Assembly: GCF_003400205.1 (NCBI RefSeq)
Contig: NZ_QUQV01000013.1
Span: 28,384 to 92,383, forward strand
Direction: 5' to 3'
Source of the DNA: Bacillus sp. HNG
GTDB lineage: Bacteria > Bacillota > Bacilli > Bacillales > Bacillaceae_L
Length of the DNA: 64,000 bases
This document shows, in pieces, positions 36,030 to 44,703 of the stretch. Within the stretch, counting starts at the first letter, position 1, and each line of letters begins with the position of its first letter. The position numbers and the translations under genes are program-made. Below the pieces are notes generated by a model that searched no databases, had not been told where the DNA came from, and saw only the letters and a list, made by a program, of their open reading frames with translations.

Positions 36030-36750
36030 CCCTTTGTTACAATTAATCAAACAGTTTCATGGCAAGCTTTCCTCCAATATTTATACACCATTGATTGGTA
36101 AAACCGATCCAAAACATCTCGCTTTTTTAAGAAGTTTAGAAAAAGAGCTAGAGACAGAAAAAAGCTTATTTATTCCCCTACATGAACTCAATGTTGTCGT
36201 ATTTGATTTCGAAACAACGGGCTTTTTCCCTGAACGAGGCGACCAAATTCTTTCCATTGGTGCAGTGAAAATTGAAAACGGCCAAATGAATGATAGTGAA
36301 ACCTTTTATTCACTTGTTCAGAATAACGGAAGCCTTTCACCAGATGTTAAGAAATTAACAGGATTAGAGGAATCAGATTTACAAGCGGCTCCAGCCTTGT
36401 CTGAAGTCCTTATCCGTTTTTATCAATTCGTTCAAAGTGAAACCCTTGTTGCGCACCATGCTAGTCATGAAAAGAAGTTTCTCCAGCACGCCCATTGGAA
36501 AGCATTCAAAAAACCATATAAACATCGAATTGTCGATACATCATTAGTATTCAACATAGTTGTCCCAAATCAAACAATTGTGAGTCTTGATGATTATTGC
36601 GCAATATCAGGAATAGAGATTCGAAATCGACATCATGCCCTAGGTGATGCGATCATGACTGCAGAGCTGTGGCAACTTTATATTAACGAGCTTCATAAGG
36701 AAGACTGTTATACGTTACAGGACGTGTATGAAAGGTTAGTAAGATTATAA
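36019..36750 (+). CDS. DEDDh-type 3'-5' exonuclease (DnaQ-like)
   Basis: A 243-residue DnaQ-like exonuclease. Exo I is VVFDFETTG with Asp63 and Glu65, Exo II lies in LVAHHASHEKKFL, and Exo III is RHHALGDAIMTAELW with the catalytic His and Asp. It could degrade DNA or RNA ends, or short oligonucleotides. The first 50 residues precede the catalytic fold and have no obvious domain. The overlap with the GlnD-like gene implies coupled translation and a joint task. Confidence 0.85.
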   Translation: MKDNPLLQLIKQFHGKLSSNIYTPLIGKTDPKHLAFLRSLEKELETEKSLFIPLHELNVVVFDFETTGFFPERGDQILSIGAVKIENGQMNDSETFYSLVQNNGSLSPDVKKLTGLEESDLQAAPALSEVLIRFYQFVQSETLVAHHASHEKKFLQHAHWKAFKKPYKHRIVDTSLVFNIVVPNQTIVSLDDYCAISGIEIRNRHHALGDAIMTAELWQLYINELHKEDCYTLQDVYERLVRL

Positions 36751-36751
36751 A

Positions 36752-36783
36752 ACCCAGGGAGTTTTATCCTTGTCCTTGGGTTG
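36752..36783 (+). terminator. Possible hairpin terminator after the exonuclease gene
   Basis: AACCCAGGGA (36752-36761) pairs with TCCTTGGGTT, with one mismatch. The T tract is weak, so function is uncertain. Confidence 0.4.
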
Positions 36784-36870
36784 CTTACCCAAATTTTATT
36801 TGATATATTGTCATTATTATAGGACTTATTAAACGTCTTTAAAAAGTTTATTAGAAAGAGGGAATCTAAG

Positions 36871-37908
36871 ATGAATACCAGTCTAAAAACAATGAAGAAG
36901 GCCATTCTTTTTGGTATTCGTAAAACTCTTTTAGAACTAGGAAGTGCAACAAAGGTTGAACTAAGGGATAAGTTAGACATTAGTTTTCCAACAATAAGTA
37001 AGTTTCTAGCGCAGATGGAGAAGGATGGCGAAATAACTTCGGTGGGTTTGGATGAATCGAGTGGCGGGAGAAGGGCTAAAAGATATTCGTACAACCCAGA
37101 GCATATGCTTGGACTCGCCATTTTCTTAGAGAAAACAGAGACCATTTATACCATTTTTAATTGCGTAGGAGAAGTGAGGGAACAAGGAAAAGCTCCTAGT
37201 GTACTAGTGGATAATGGTTTAGATTTATTAACAACATACATTAGTACCATCATAACGGAAAATCCTAAAATCAGTTCTTTGGCTATTGGTGTTCCTGGTT
37301 CCGTTGATAATGGTCGGATTTTTTATATACCAGATTATGAGCATCTTCAAAATTTTGATTTAAAAGGCTACTTGGAAAACCGTTTCTCAGTACCTGTTGT
37401 AATCGAGAACGATATGAATGCGGCAGTCCTTGGTTATCACCATAGCATGGGGAAAAAGGAAAATAAATCACTAGTCTATATATATAGCGGTCATAATGGT
37501 CCAGGTGCTGGAATTATGATAAATGGAGATGTGGTACGGGGAAGTACCTTTTTCTCAGGAGAGGTTTCATTCGTCCCACAGTATGATGATCGGAATTTGG
37601 GGCAGGCGCTAAAAATGGATAGTGGGTTTAAGAAATCACGAATAAAAGATGACCAGATTGATGCATTTAGCAGATTAATAGCAACATTTGTAGCGATCAT
37701 TAATCCTCATACAATCATTTTTTGCTTAGATGATGTCGAAAAAGCCATTCTAGATAAAATGGCTAAGAGTAGTTCAAAATATATCCCCTCAGAACATCTT
37801 CCAAAACTGACAATTAGCGATTGGAAACAGGATTATTTGTTTGGATTACAAGGTCTTGGAATTGACCTTATGTTGAATGAATCACATATTCGTAAAGGCG
37901 AGGTTTAA
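36871..37908 (+). CDS. ROK-family transcriptional regulator
   Basis: A 345-residue protein with an N-terminal winged helix (TKVELRDKLDISFPTISKFLAQMEKDGEI) and a C-terminal ROK fold (LAIGVPGSVDNGRI, IENDMNAAVLGYHH, GHNGPGAGIMINGDVVRGSTFFSGEVSF). The usual ROK zinc motif CxCGxxGC is missing after GEVSF. The ligand is likely a sugar, by analogy with XylR and NagC. It overlaps closely with an MFS gene (2-base gap), so it may control its own operon. ATG follows AGAGGGAA. Confidence 0.85.
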   Translation: MNTSLKTMKKAILFGIRKTLLELGSATKVELRDKLDISFPTISKFLAQMEKDGEITSVGLDESSGGRRAKRYSYNPEHMLGLAIFLEKTETIYTIFNCVGEVREQGKAPSVLVDNGLDLLTTYISTIITENPKISSLAIGVPGSVDNGRIFYIPDYEHLQNFDLKGYLENRFSVPVVIENDMNAAVLGYHHSMGKKENKSLVYIYSGHNGPGAGIMINGDVVRGSTFFSGEVSFVPQYDDRNLGQALKMDSGFKKSRIKDDQIDAFSRLIATFVAIINPHTIIFCLDDVEKAILDKMAKSSSKYIPSEHLPKLTISDWKQDYLFGLQGLGIDLMLNESHIRKGEV

Positions 37909-37910
37909 AA

Positions 37911-39143
37911 ATGACATTACTCCTTTTAATCATTATTTATTTAGCTTTTATCAGTCTAGGTTTGCCAGATTCATTGTTAGGCGCAGCATGGCCAGTCATG
38001 CAACCGGATTTAGGTGCTCCACTTGAGACTGCTGGCTTCCTTTTTATGACGATTGCGGGCGGTACCATTATTTCCAGTTTGGTTAGCGGAAAGGTTCTTA
38101 AAAGGTATGGGACTGGAAAAGTTACATTTGTAAGTGTCTTAATGACTGCTTGTGCCTTGCTAGGCTTCCATTTTGCTCCTTCAGTTGGTTGGTTAGTTGT
38201 ATGTGCAATCCCACTTGGATTAGGGGCAGGAGCGGTTGATGCAGGATTAAATGATTATGTGACTACCCATTATAAGGCACACCATATGAGTTGGTTACAT
38301 TGTTTTTGGGGAGTTGGAGCTACTTTAGGTCCTATCATCATGGCTCAGTTTATTGCGGAGGGGAATTTTTGGAGAAATGGATATTTCGTTATTTCCAGCA
38401 TTCAGTTTGCGTTAGTAATCATCCTTCTATTTACTTTGCCTTTGTGGAGCAAAGTAAACAATAACAGCCAGATTGCTTTAAACGAAGATCAGGAACCTTT
38501 GAAAGATGCATCTAGTGATGTAGTGAATGATAATGTCAAACCTTTGCAAATTAAAGGAGTGAAGCTGGCACTTGCTTCTTTCTTATTCTATTGTGGGGTT
38601 GAAGCAACCGTGGGGCTTTGGGGAAGCAGTTTCTTGGTGAACGTAAAAGAATTAAGTCCGGCAACAGCTGCAAAATGGGTTTCTTTATATTACGTAGGAA
38701 TCACAGTTGGAAGATTAATCACAGGCTTTGTTACCTTTAAAATGACAAACCGTACCCTGATTCGAGCGGGACAAATCATTGCTTTAACAGGTTCGATTAT
38801 CTTATTCTTACCATTACCAACTATTTTCTCGCTTGTTGGTTTTATTGTTATTGGACTAGGATTAGCACCAATATTTCCGTGTATGTTGCATGAAACGCCT
38901 GCGCGCTTCGGAAAAAAACATTCTCAGACAATCATGGGTTATCAAATGGCGGTCGCTTATACGGGCACTACATTCATGCCACCACTTTTAGGTTACATTG
39001 CATCTCACTCAACAATTGGCATTCTACCAATTTGTGTCGTTCTTTATGTTGCTGCTATGCTACTAAGTTCGGAAAAATTAAATGGCATACTGAAACAGAA
39101 GGTTTTACGAAACAATAAAGAGACAGGTGCAACAGTTATTTAA
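37911..39143 (+). CDS. MFS transporter, probable sugar uptake
   Basis: A 410-residue protein with 12 predicted membrane helices. SLGLPDSLLGAAWPVMQPDLGAP and the segments GVGATLGPIIMA and RFGKKHSQTIMGYQMAVAYTG fit MFS sugar transporters of FucP-like type. It lies 2 bases after the ROK regulator and 37 before an acetyltransferase of the maltose/galactoside class, so a sugar or glycoside is the likely substrate. Which sugar cannot be told. Confidence 0.82.
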   Translation: MTLLLLIIIYLAFISLGLPDSLLGAAWPVMQPDLGAPLETAGFLFMTIAGGTIISSLVSGKVLKRYGTGKVTFVSVLMTACALLGFHFAPSVGWLVVCAIPLGLGAGAVDAGLNDYVTTHYKAHHMSWLHCFWGVGATLGPIIMAQFIAEGNFWRNGYFVISSIQFALVIILLFTLPLWSKVNNNSQIALNEDQEPLKDASSDVVNDNVKPLQIKGVKLALASFLFYCGVEATVGLWGSSFLVNVKELSPATAAKWVSLYYVGITVGRLITGFVTFKMTNRTLIRAGQIIALTGSIILFLPLPTIFSLVGFIVIGLGLAPIFPCMLHETPARFGKKHSQTIMGYQMAVAYTGTTFMPPLLGYIASHSTIGILPICVVLYVAAMLLSSEKLNGILKQKVLRNNKETGATVI

Positions 39144-39180
39144 TGATTTATTGCAAAAGTAACTTAAAGGTGATAAAGAA

Positions 39181-39741
39181 ATGAAAACCGAAAAAGAAAA
39201 AATGTTGAATGGTGAACTCTATAATGCAGCCGACCTAGAATTAGTACAAGATAGGGTGAATGCAAGAAGGTTAACGAGGTTATATAATGAAACACTCGAA
39301 ACAGATGAGGATAAGAGAGCAGAATTATTAAAAGAACTGTTTGGTTCCACAGGAAAAAATATATACATAGAGCCGATATTTCGTTGTGACTATGGCTACA
39401 ATGTACATGTTGGCGAAAATTTTTATGCCAATTTCGATTGTGTCTTCCTTGATGTTTGTGAAATCAAAATAGGAGATAACTGTTTTATTGCACCGGGGGT
39501 TCACATTTATACAGCCACCCATCCATTAAATGCACAAGAACGAATATCGGGTGCAGAATTTGGAATTCCGGTCACAATTGGCCATAATGTTTGGATAGGT
39601 GGAAGAGCCATTATCAATCCAGGTGTCACAATCGGGAATAACGTAGTAGTCGCTTCGGGTTCCGTCGTAACAAAAGACGTTCCGGATAATGTAGTGGTAG
39701 GTGGAAACCCGGCGAAGATAATTAAAAAAATTGAAGAATAG
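39181..39741 (+). CDS. maa: Maltose/galactoside O-acetyltransferase (hexapeptide family)
   Basis: A 186-residue left-handed beta-helix acetyltransferase. [24 protein letters not shown] is the Maa/LacA N-terminal domain; [36 protein letters not shown] holds the catalytic His, followed by hexapeptide repeats ([31 protein letters not shown]). It acetylates sugars from acetyl-CoA. Its ribosome site is AAAGGTGAT. It is probably co-transcribed with the transporter. Confidence 0.88.
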   Translation: MKTEKEKMLNGELYNAADLELVQDRVNARRLTRLYNETLETDEDKRAELLKELFGSTGKNIYIEPIFRCDYGYNVHVGENFYANFDCVFLDVCEIKIGDNCFIAPGVHIYTATHPLNAQERISGAEFGIPVTIGHNVWIGGRAIINPGVTIGNNVVVASGSVVTKDVPDNVVVGGNPAKIIKKIEE

Positions 39742-39747
39742 CAAATA

Positions 39748-39777
39748 AAATCGGACCTAAATCAGTTCCGGTTTTTT
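39748..39777 (+). terminator. Rho-independent terminator after maa
   Basis: AAATCGGA (39748-39755) pairs with TCCGGTTT (39767-39774) with one wobble pair, then T residues. Confidence 0.65.
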
Positions 39778-39810
39778 AGTGGTTCCGAAATGATAATAGT
39801 AAACCCACTC

Positions 39811-40099
39811 TTGACAGAAATATTTACGAAATAGTAAAATATATTACACAAAATAATGCTTGTTCAGTTCCTTTTAAATAAATAGATTGCTTTAGCATAG
39901 AGTTAATAATTTTTTATTGATTATATGAAAAAGTGAAACTAATAAAATAGCAAATTTGAGCAAGTTGAACGGTTCATAAAGATTAATAAAGACGGTAGAC
40001 TGTAAAAAAACCAATAGGTTCGTTTAAAGTAAACCGACAATTTTCAGCGCTTAATGGTCGTAGTGCCATTGAACATTGAAATTTGTCGGTTTTTTTATT
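39811..40099 (+). promoter_or_regulatory. dabB promoter, long leader and leader terminator (candidate attenuator)
   Basis: TTGACA (39811-39816), 18 bases, TAAAAT (39835-39840) form a good promoter. The leader is about 180 bases before a strong hairpin, AAACCGACAATTTTCA (40031-40046) with TGAAATTTGTCGGTTT (40077-40092), which has an inner AATGG/CCATT stem and a seven-T tail, then 33 bases to the dabB ATG. Upstream, CTTGTTCA (39859-39866) can pair with TGAGCAAG (39957-39964), and small AACC/GGTT hairpins lie near 40010. A terminator between promoter and first gene suggests attenuation or a riboswitch, but I match it to no known class. No gene is seen in the 390-base gap. Confidence 0.6.
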
Positions 40100-40131
40100 T
40101 TTCTTAAAAAGTCGTAAGGGGGAGAGGCGAG

Positions 40132-41679
40132 ATGCATTCATTAAATCTTTTTACACTTCAATCGGGATTTTTTATCTTACTAGCACTTTCGTTGCTAAGT
40201 GCATTTATTTTTTTACATCCAAAAGTTCCTTTGAATTATGTTCGGACCCACATTGGCATCATCGCACTGCCTCCAATAATGGCGATAACTGTGCTTTTAT
40301 ATCAAAGTGGTAGCGTGATTGTTGGACCATGGCGTATGGATTCCCTGTCATGGCTATTGGCCGCATTTGTCCTAACGGTTGGACTGATTGTCCAACGTTT
40401 TTCTGTTCGTTATTTATTGGGTGATCAATCATATCGTAAATATTTTGCATTATTAACACTGATAACAGTTGCTAACTCACTCGCATGGTTTAGTGACGAT
40501 CTTCGTTTATTACTCATTTTTTGGGGTGTCACACTTCTCGGATTGACCCTTCTAATCGGATTAAGAAAAGAATGGCAAGTGGCTAGAAATGCTGCAAGAA
40601 CGTCTGGTCAACAATTTGCCATTAGCTGGTTCATTCTAGTAGTTGCAGGCGTTTGGATTGCTCAAGCCACAGGGCAATGGCAAATGTCTCACGCTTTTGA
40701 TGCTGATAGCATCAAGCAACTTAATGCATGGGAGAAAACCTGTATCAACCTACTTCTCATTATCGCCGTCGTGATTCCGGCAGCACAGTGGCCTTTCCAG
40801 CGTTGGTTGATCGATTCAGTTGTTGCTCCAACGCCAATTTCTGCTGTCATGCATGCAGGTATTGTGAATGGAGGGGGTATGATTTTATCACGCTTAGCCC
40901 CTCTTTTTAATGGCGATCCGGCACAGATTGTGCTCCTGATCTTAGCTAGTTTTTCCGTATTGATCGGAACCGGGATGATGTTAGTTCAGGTTGACTACAA
41001 ACGACAGCTTGTTGGTTCTACGATTGCCCAGATGGCTTTTATGCTTATACAGTGTGCACTAGGGGCTTATTGGGCAGCCATTATTCATGCTATCTTACAT
41101 GGTTTATTTAAAGCTACCCTTTTCTTGCAGGCAGGTAGTGCCATTCATCAAAATCGTTCCGTTTCCAGTCCGACTCAACAACCTTCCATTTTATGGAGCG
41201 TTACCGGAGGCGCATTAGGACTGTTTGTTGGAGCCAGTTTTTGGTTGACCTCTCAAGGGGAGACGTATCAGTTTATTAGTGCTGTCATTATTGGGTGGTC
41301 CGTGTTCTACGCTATGAAGCAGCTTGTAGCCTTAGGGTACGGACGTATCGGGCGTGTCGTTGGATTTTCTTTTATTCTAGTAATAGGCGTAGTGTTTGTC
41401 CTTATCCATTCTGCATTTGTTCATCTGTTGCATGAAATGATTCAAACCGAGGGACAGCCACCAATGTTTGTGGCCATTTTACTACTTGGGCTCTTGTTGG
41501 CTGGAAGTGTGATAAGCGCGTGGGCGATTCGTCACCGAACATCCAAAATATACGCCTTTATTTATCTTTGGCTTGTAAAATGGAGCGAACCTCGGTGTGA
41601 ATCGATCGATAGCCATCCTAAATATTTAACAAAGCTACATGTTAAGGGGGGAATGCATGATGAATACCACATTAGCTAA
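40132..41679 (+). CDS. dabB: DabB-type inorganic carbon transporter subunit (NuoL/MrpA-like)
   Basis: A 515-residue polytopic membrane protein of the proton-conducting NADH dehydrogenase subunit 5 family, like B. subtilis NdhF/YbcD. Many hydrophobic segments are seen, with transporter motifs in WPFQRWLIDSVVAPTPISAVMHAGIVNGGGMIL and a central Lys/His-bearing region AIIHAILHGLFKATLFLQAG. In DAB systems this subunit is thought to couple cation flow to CO2 hydration by DabA. ATG 40132 follows AAGGGGGAG. The gene overlaps dabA by 23 bases. Confidence 0.92.
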   Translation: MHSLNLFTLQSGFFILLALSLLSAFIFLHPKVPLNYVRTHIGIIALPPIMAITVLLYQSGSVIVGPWRMDSLSWLLAAFVLTVGLIVQRFSVRYLLGDQSYRKYFALLTLITVANSLAWFSDDLRLLLIFWGVTLLGLTLLIGLRKEWQVARNAARTSGQQFAISWFILVVAGVWIAQATGQWQMSHAFDADSIKQLNAWEKTCINLLLIIAVVIPAAQWPFQRWLIDSVVAPTPISAVMHAGIVNGGGMILSRLAPLFNGDPAQIVLLILASFSVLIGTGMMLVQVDYKRQLVGSTIAQMAFMLIQCALGAYWAAIIHAILHGLFKATLFLQAGSAIHQNRSVSSPTQQPSILWSVTGGALGLFVGASFWLTSQGETYQFISAVIIGWSVFYAMKQLVALGYGRIGRVVGFSFILVIGVVFVLIHSAFVHLLHEMIQTEGQPPMFVAILLLGLLLAGSVISAWAIRHRTSKIYAFIYLWLVKWSEPRCESIDSHPKYLTKLHVKGGMHDEYHIS

Positions 41680-44275
41680 AAATCTTTACTTGGAAAAGGA
41701 ACTTAATGTCTTTCATCTTGATTTGGATGATGTAGTGGAAGCAGCAAGTAAAGTGATTTCGCCACTAGGACCTATTCAAACGTTTGCAGCTCGCAGTCCT
41801 TGGGCAGGATTAGAACAACAATCATTTGAACAAGTTGCTCGCCGTCTTAAAAAAGTTTGTGATGTAAATATTTATCCAAGTGACACCATGTTCCAAATGG
41901 CATGGAATCAAGGAGAGATTAACCCTGATTTTTTAGAACTAGGGCTTAAAAAATGGCTTGATGGACAGTCTTTAGAACTGTCACGCGAGGTAGCTGAACA
42001 ATACTGCAAAGCTATTCTCTTAGATCATGCCTCTTCTTATAAATTGGAGGATGCTGACTTAAAGAGGTTAGTAAAAAAAATAAGTCAATTGAAACTTCAA
42101 ATTAGAAAAAATCAGGCTGTCCTTACTTATAGTCAATACTTGGATTTATTATGGGATGGGAAAGTTGTTAAAGAACTTAACCACCATATCATTAAGTGGT
42201 GTAAATTGTATGTAGATGAGTCACAAGGTGTTTGGTCAATGCCAAATCGAGAGGAAGGCTTTTATCAAGCGTGGCGAAAACTTGTTAAAATGGATCCGGC
42301 ACTGAACACCACAATTCGCAAGCAGTTAGATGAATTACCTAATGATGCAGATTTTGCATTAGTGGAAGTGTTGAATAGACTGGAAATCCCTTATGTAGAT
42401 ATACAAGAGTATCTAGAAGCCCATCTACTTGCATTGCCTGGCTGGGCAGGTATGATGCTTTGGCGTTCTCAGCAATCCGATAAGGATGCGAAACTGCTAA
42501 GCGACTATTTAGCAGTCCGAATTTCGATGGAATGGGCCTTTATCCAACCCTATTTGCCATTAAAAGAGCAAAGGATTGAGAATAAAGACCGGTTAGATTC
42601 CTTGATTTCAACTTGTTTTCGATATAGCAATATATCTGTTCAAGAGTGGAGCAGGCTGCCTTTACCAGAATTAAAAGCACGCATAGCGCTTGGACTTCAA
42701 TTTGATCAAATGACTCGTCGGCGTCTTTGGTTGGAAGCATGGGAAAAAACCTATGAGCACCAATTAATGAACATGGTGACAGAAAAAGCGAAGCAATCCG
42801 AAAGTCAAGAAGATCAGATAATGGCACAATTCGCTTTTTGTATTGATGTCCGATCTGAGCCTTTTCGTCGTAAACTAGAAGAACTTGGTCCTTTTCAGAC
42901 ATTTGGCACAGCCGGATTTTTTGGATTACCGATTGAAACGAAAAAGCTTTGCAGTACACATAGTCATCAATCCTTGCCGGTTATGAATAAACCACAATTT
43001 AAAGTAGTTGAAACTTTACCTGAGTTAGAATTAGAACAATATGAACAACGTATGCATACGGGTTATTCCCTTGAGTCTACATTTAAGGCGATGAAGCACA
43101 ACTTGTTTTCAAGCCTTGTGTTACCTGAAATAAGCGGACCATGGCTTGGTTTGCAAACGGTGGTTCGGAGTTTTCTCCCAAGGAGTACGGATTCAGCCAT
43201 CCGCAAAGCTCGAAAAAAATGGCTGCGTAAGCCTTCAACTAAACTTTCACTAGACCATGTGAACGATTCTGAATCAGGGCTACCAGTCGGATTTTCAGAA
43301 GAAGAGAAAGTACATTATGTTGAACAGTCCTTAAGGACGATGGGTCTTACCGATAGTTTCGCTCCTTTAGTTGCCATTTGCGGTCATGGAAGCCGTAGCT
43401 TGAATAATCCATACGCATCAGCACTGGATTGCGGAGCATGTGGAGGAGCGTCAGGTGAATTTAACGCGAGGGTACTTGCGACTTTATGTAATCTTCCAAG
43501 TGTAAGAAAAGGCCTTGCAACGAGAGGGATTAACATTCCAATTGAGACCGTTTTTGCAGCTTGTGAACATATTACATCAACCGATGAACTTCAGTGGGTT
43601 TATGTTCCTGAGCTTTCAGATGCAGCAAAGGAATCATTCGAACATATCAAAAAAATACTTCCGAGGGTTAGTCATGAGGCAAATGCAGAGAGAATGCAGC
43701 AATTGCCAAATATCACCTCAATGTTTAAAGATCCAAGTGCAGAGGCAAAGCGTTTTGCAGATGATTGGAGTGAGGTGCGCCCAGAGTGGGGCCTTGCACG
43801 AAATGCAGCGTTTATTATCGGGGAACGTGAGCTTACGAAGGAGTGTAATCTGGGTGGAGAAGTTTTTCTCCATAACTATTCTTGGAAAAAGGATCGAAAT
43901 GGTGAGTTGCTTGCAAACATTATTACGGGTCCGGCAACTGTTAGTCAATGGATTAACTTGCAATACTACGCGTCCACAGTTGCTCCGCATTATTATGGTA
44001 GCGGGAATAAAGCGACCCAAACAGTCACTTCTGGAATTGGAGTCATGCAGGGTAACGCTAGTGATTTACTAACTGGTCTTCCTTGGCAGTCAGTAATGAA
44101 GTCTGATAATGAGAATTATCACAGACCAATACGTTTATTAGTAGTCATTCAAGCTCCAAAGGAATATGTAGAAAGGATGCTTGGTGATAATTCTACTTTT
44201 CGTCAAAAGGTTCAAAACGGATGGATTCGTCTTGCGTCTATTGACCCAGAAGGTCACTGGAAGAGTTGGTCTTAA
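41657..44275 (+). CDS. dabA: DabA-type inorganic carbon transporter subunit (DUF2309/UPF0753)
   Basis: An 872-residue soluble zinc protein of the DUF2309 family. The beta-carbonic-anhydrase-like zinc site is complete: Cys395 and Asp397 in FCIDVRSEPFR, His577 in CGHGSRS and Cys592 in LDCGACGG. The 2- and 15-residue spacings match DabA of Halothiobacillus. It is thought to turn CO2 into bicarbonate in one direction, driven by DabB. I chose ATG 41657, six bases after AAGGGGG; a further ATG at 41660 is possible, and an earlier in-frame ATG at 41639 overlaps the ribosome site. Confidence 0.94.
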   Translation: MMNTTLAKNLYLEKELNVFHLDLDDVVEAASKVISPLGPIQTFAARSPWAGLEQQSFEQVARRLKKVCDVNIYPSDTMFQMAWNQGEINPDFLELGLKKWLDGQSLELSREVAEQYCKAILLDHASSYKLEDADLKRLVKKISQLKLQIRKNQAVLTYSQYLDLLWDGKVVKELNHHIIKWCKLYVDESQGVWSMPNREEGFYQAWRKLVKMDPALNTTIRKQLDELPNDADFALVEVLNRLEIPYVDIQEYLEAHLLALPGWAGMMLWRSQQSDKDAKLLSDYLAVRISMEWAFIQPYLPLKEQRIENKDRLDSLISTCFRYSNISVQEWSRLPLPELKARIALGLQFDQMTRRRLWLEAWEKTYEHQLMNMVTEKAKQSESQEDQIMAQFAFCIDVRSEPFRRKLEELGPFQTFGTAGFFGLPIETKKLCSTHSHQSLPVMNKPQFKVVETLPELELEQYEQRMHTGYSLESTFKAMKHNLFSSLVLPEISGPWLGLQTVVRSFLPRSTDSAIRKARKKWLRKPSTKLSLDHVNDSESGLPVGFSEEEKVHYVEQSLRTMGLTDSFAPLVAICGHGSRSLNNPYASALDCGACGGASGEFNARVLATLCNLPSVRKGLATRGINIPIETVFAACEHITSTDELQWVYVPELSDAAKESFEHIKKILPRVSHEANAERMQQLPNITSMFKDPSAEAKRFADDWSEVRPEWGLARNAAFIIGERELTKECNLGGEVFLHNYSWKKDRNGELLANIITGPATVSQWINLQYYASTVAPHYYGSGNKATQTVTSGIGVMQGNASDLLTGLPWQSVMKSDNENYHRPIRLLVVIQAPKEYVERMLGDNSTFRQKVQNGWIRLASIDPEGHWKSWS

Positions 44276-44321
44276 CTATATCAGTACTAGATGAATTTAA
44301 CGGAGAAAGAAGGAAAATCTC

Positions 44322-44690
44322 ATGATGGAGAAGTCAAAAGGAGCAATTGAAGCTGAAATTAGCAAAGAATTAACACATTGGGAAAAAAGTTATCTCGGAC
44401 GCGGCTCGGTTTCGGTTAAATCAGATATTTTACGAGATATGATTATCGTTGTCTTGCGTGGTATTTTAACTCCTGCTGAGTATTCCCTCTGTGAGGATCA
44501 ACGTGGACTCCTAGCTGTTAAACAAAACCGTAATAGCTTGGTAGAGTCAGGTGTTGAAGAATTAAAAAACATCATTTATACAATCACTGGACAGGAAGTT
44601 ATTAGTTTTTACACGGATATTAGTACACGTACTGGAGAGCGGGTTATTGTCTTTAAACTTTCAACTGACTTGGAAAGCCAATTAAATTAA
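44322..44690 (+). CDS. ybcI: DUF2294-family protein (YbcI-like)
   Basis: A 122-residue protein: KGAIEAEISKELTHWEKSYLGRGSVSVKSDILRDMIIVVLRGILTPAE then a charged second half ending in DISTRTGERVIVFKLS. This is the DUF2294 pattern, which includes B. subtilis YbcI, whose gene is near ybcC-ybcD-ybcF. Function is unknown; the small size and position after dabA suggest a regulatory or accessory part of carbon uptake. There is no membrane segment. Confidence 0.8.
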   Translation: MMEKSKGAIEAEISKELTHWEKSYLGRGSVSVKSDILRDMIIVVLRGILTPAEYSLCEDQRGLLAVKQNRNSLVESGVEELKNIIYTITGQEVISFYTDISTRTGERVIVFKLSTDLESQLN

Positions 44691-44703
44691 TGGGGTGAAT
44701 GCA

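Noticed and set aside
43515..44072. 185-residue open frame within dabA in another frame
   Set aside because: It lies wholly inside the conserved DUF2309 coding region, and its product has no domain pattern.
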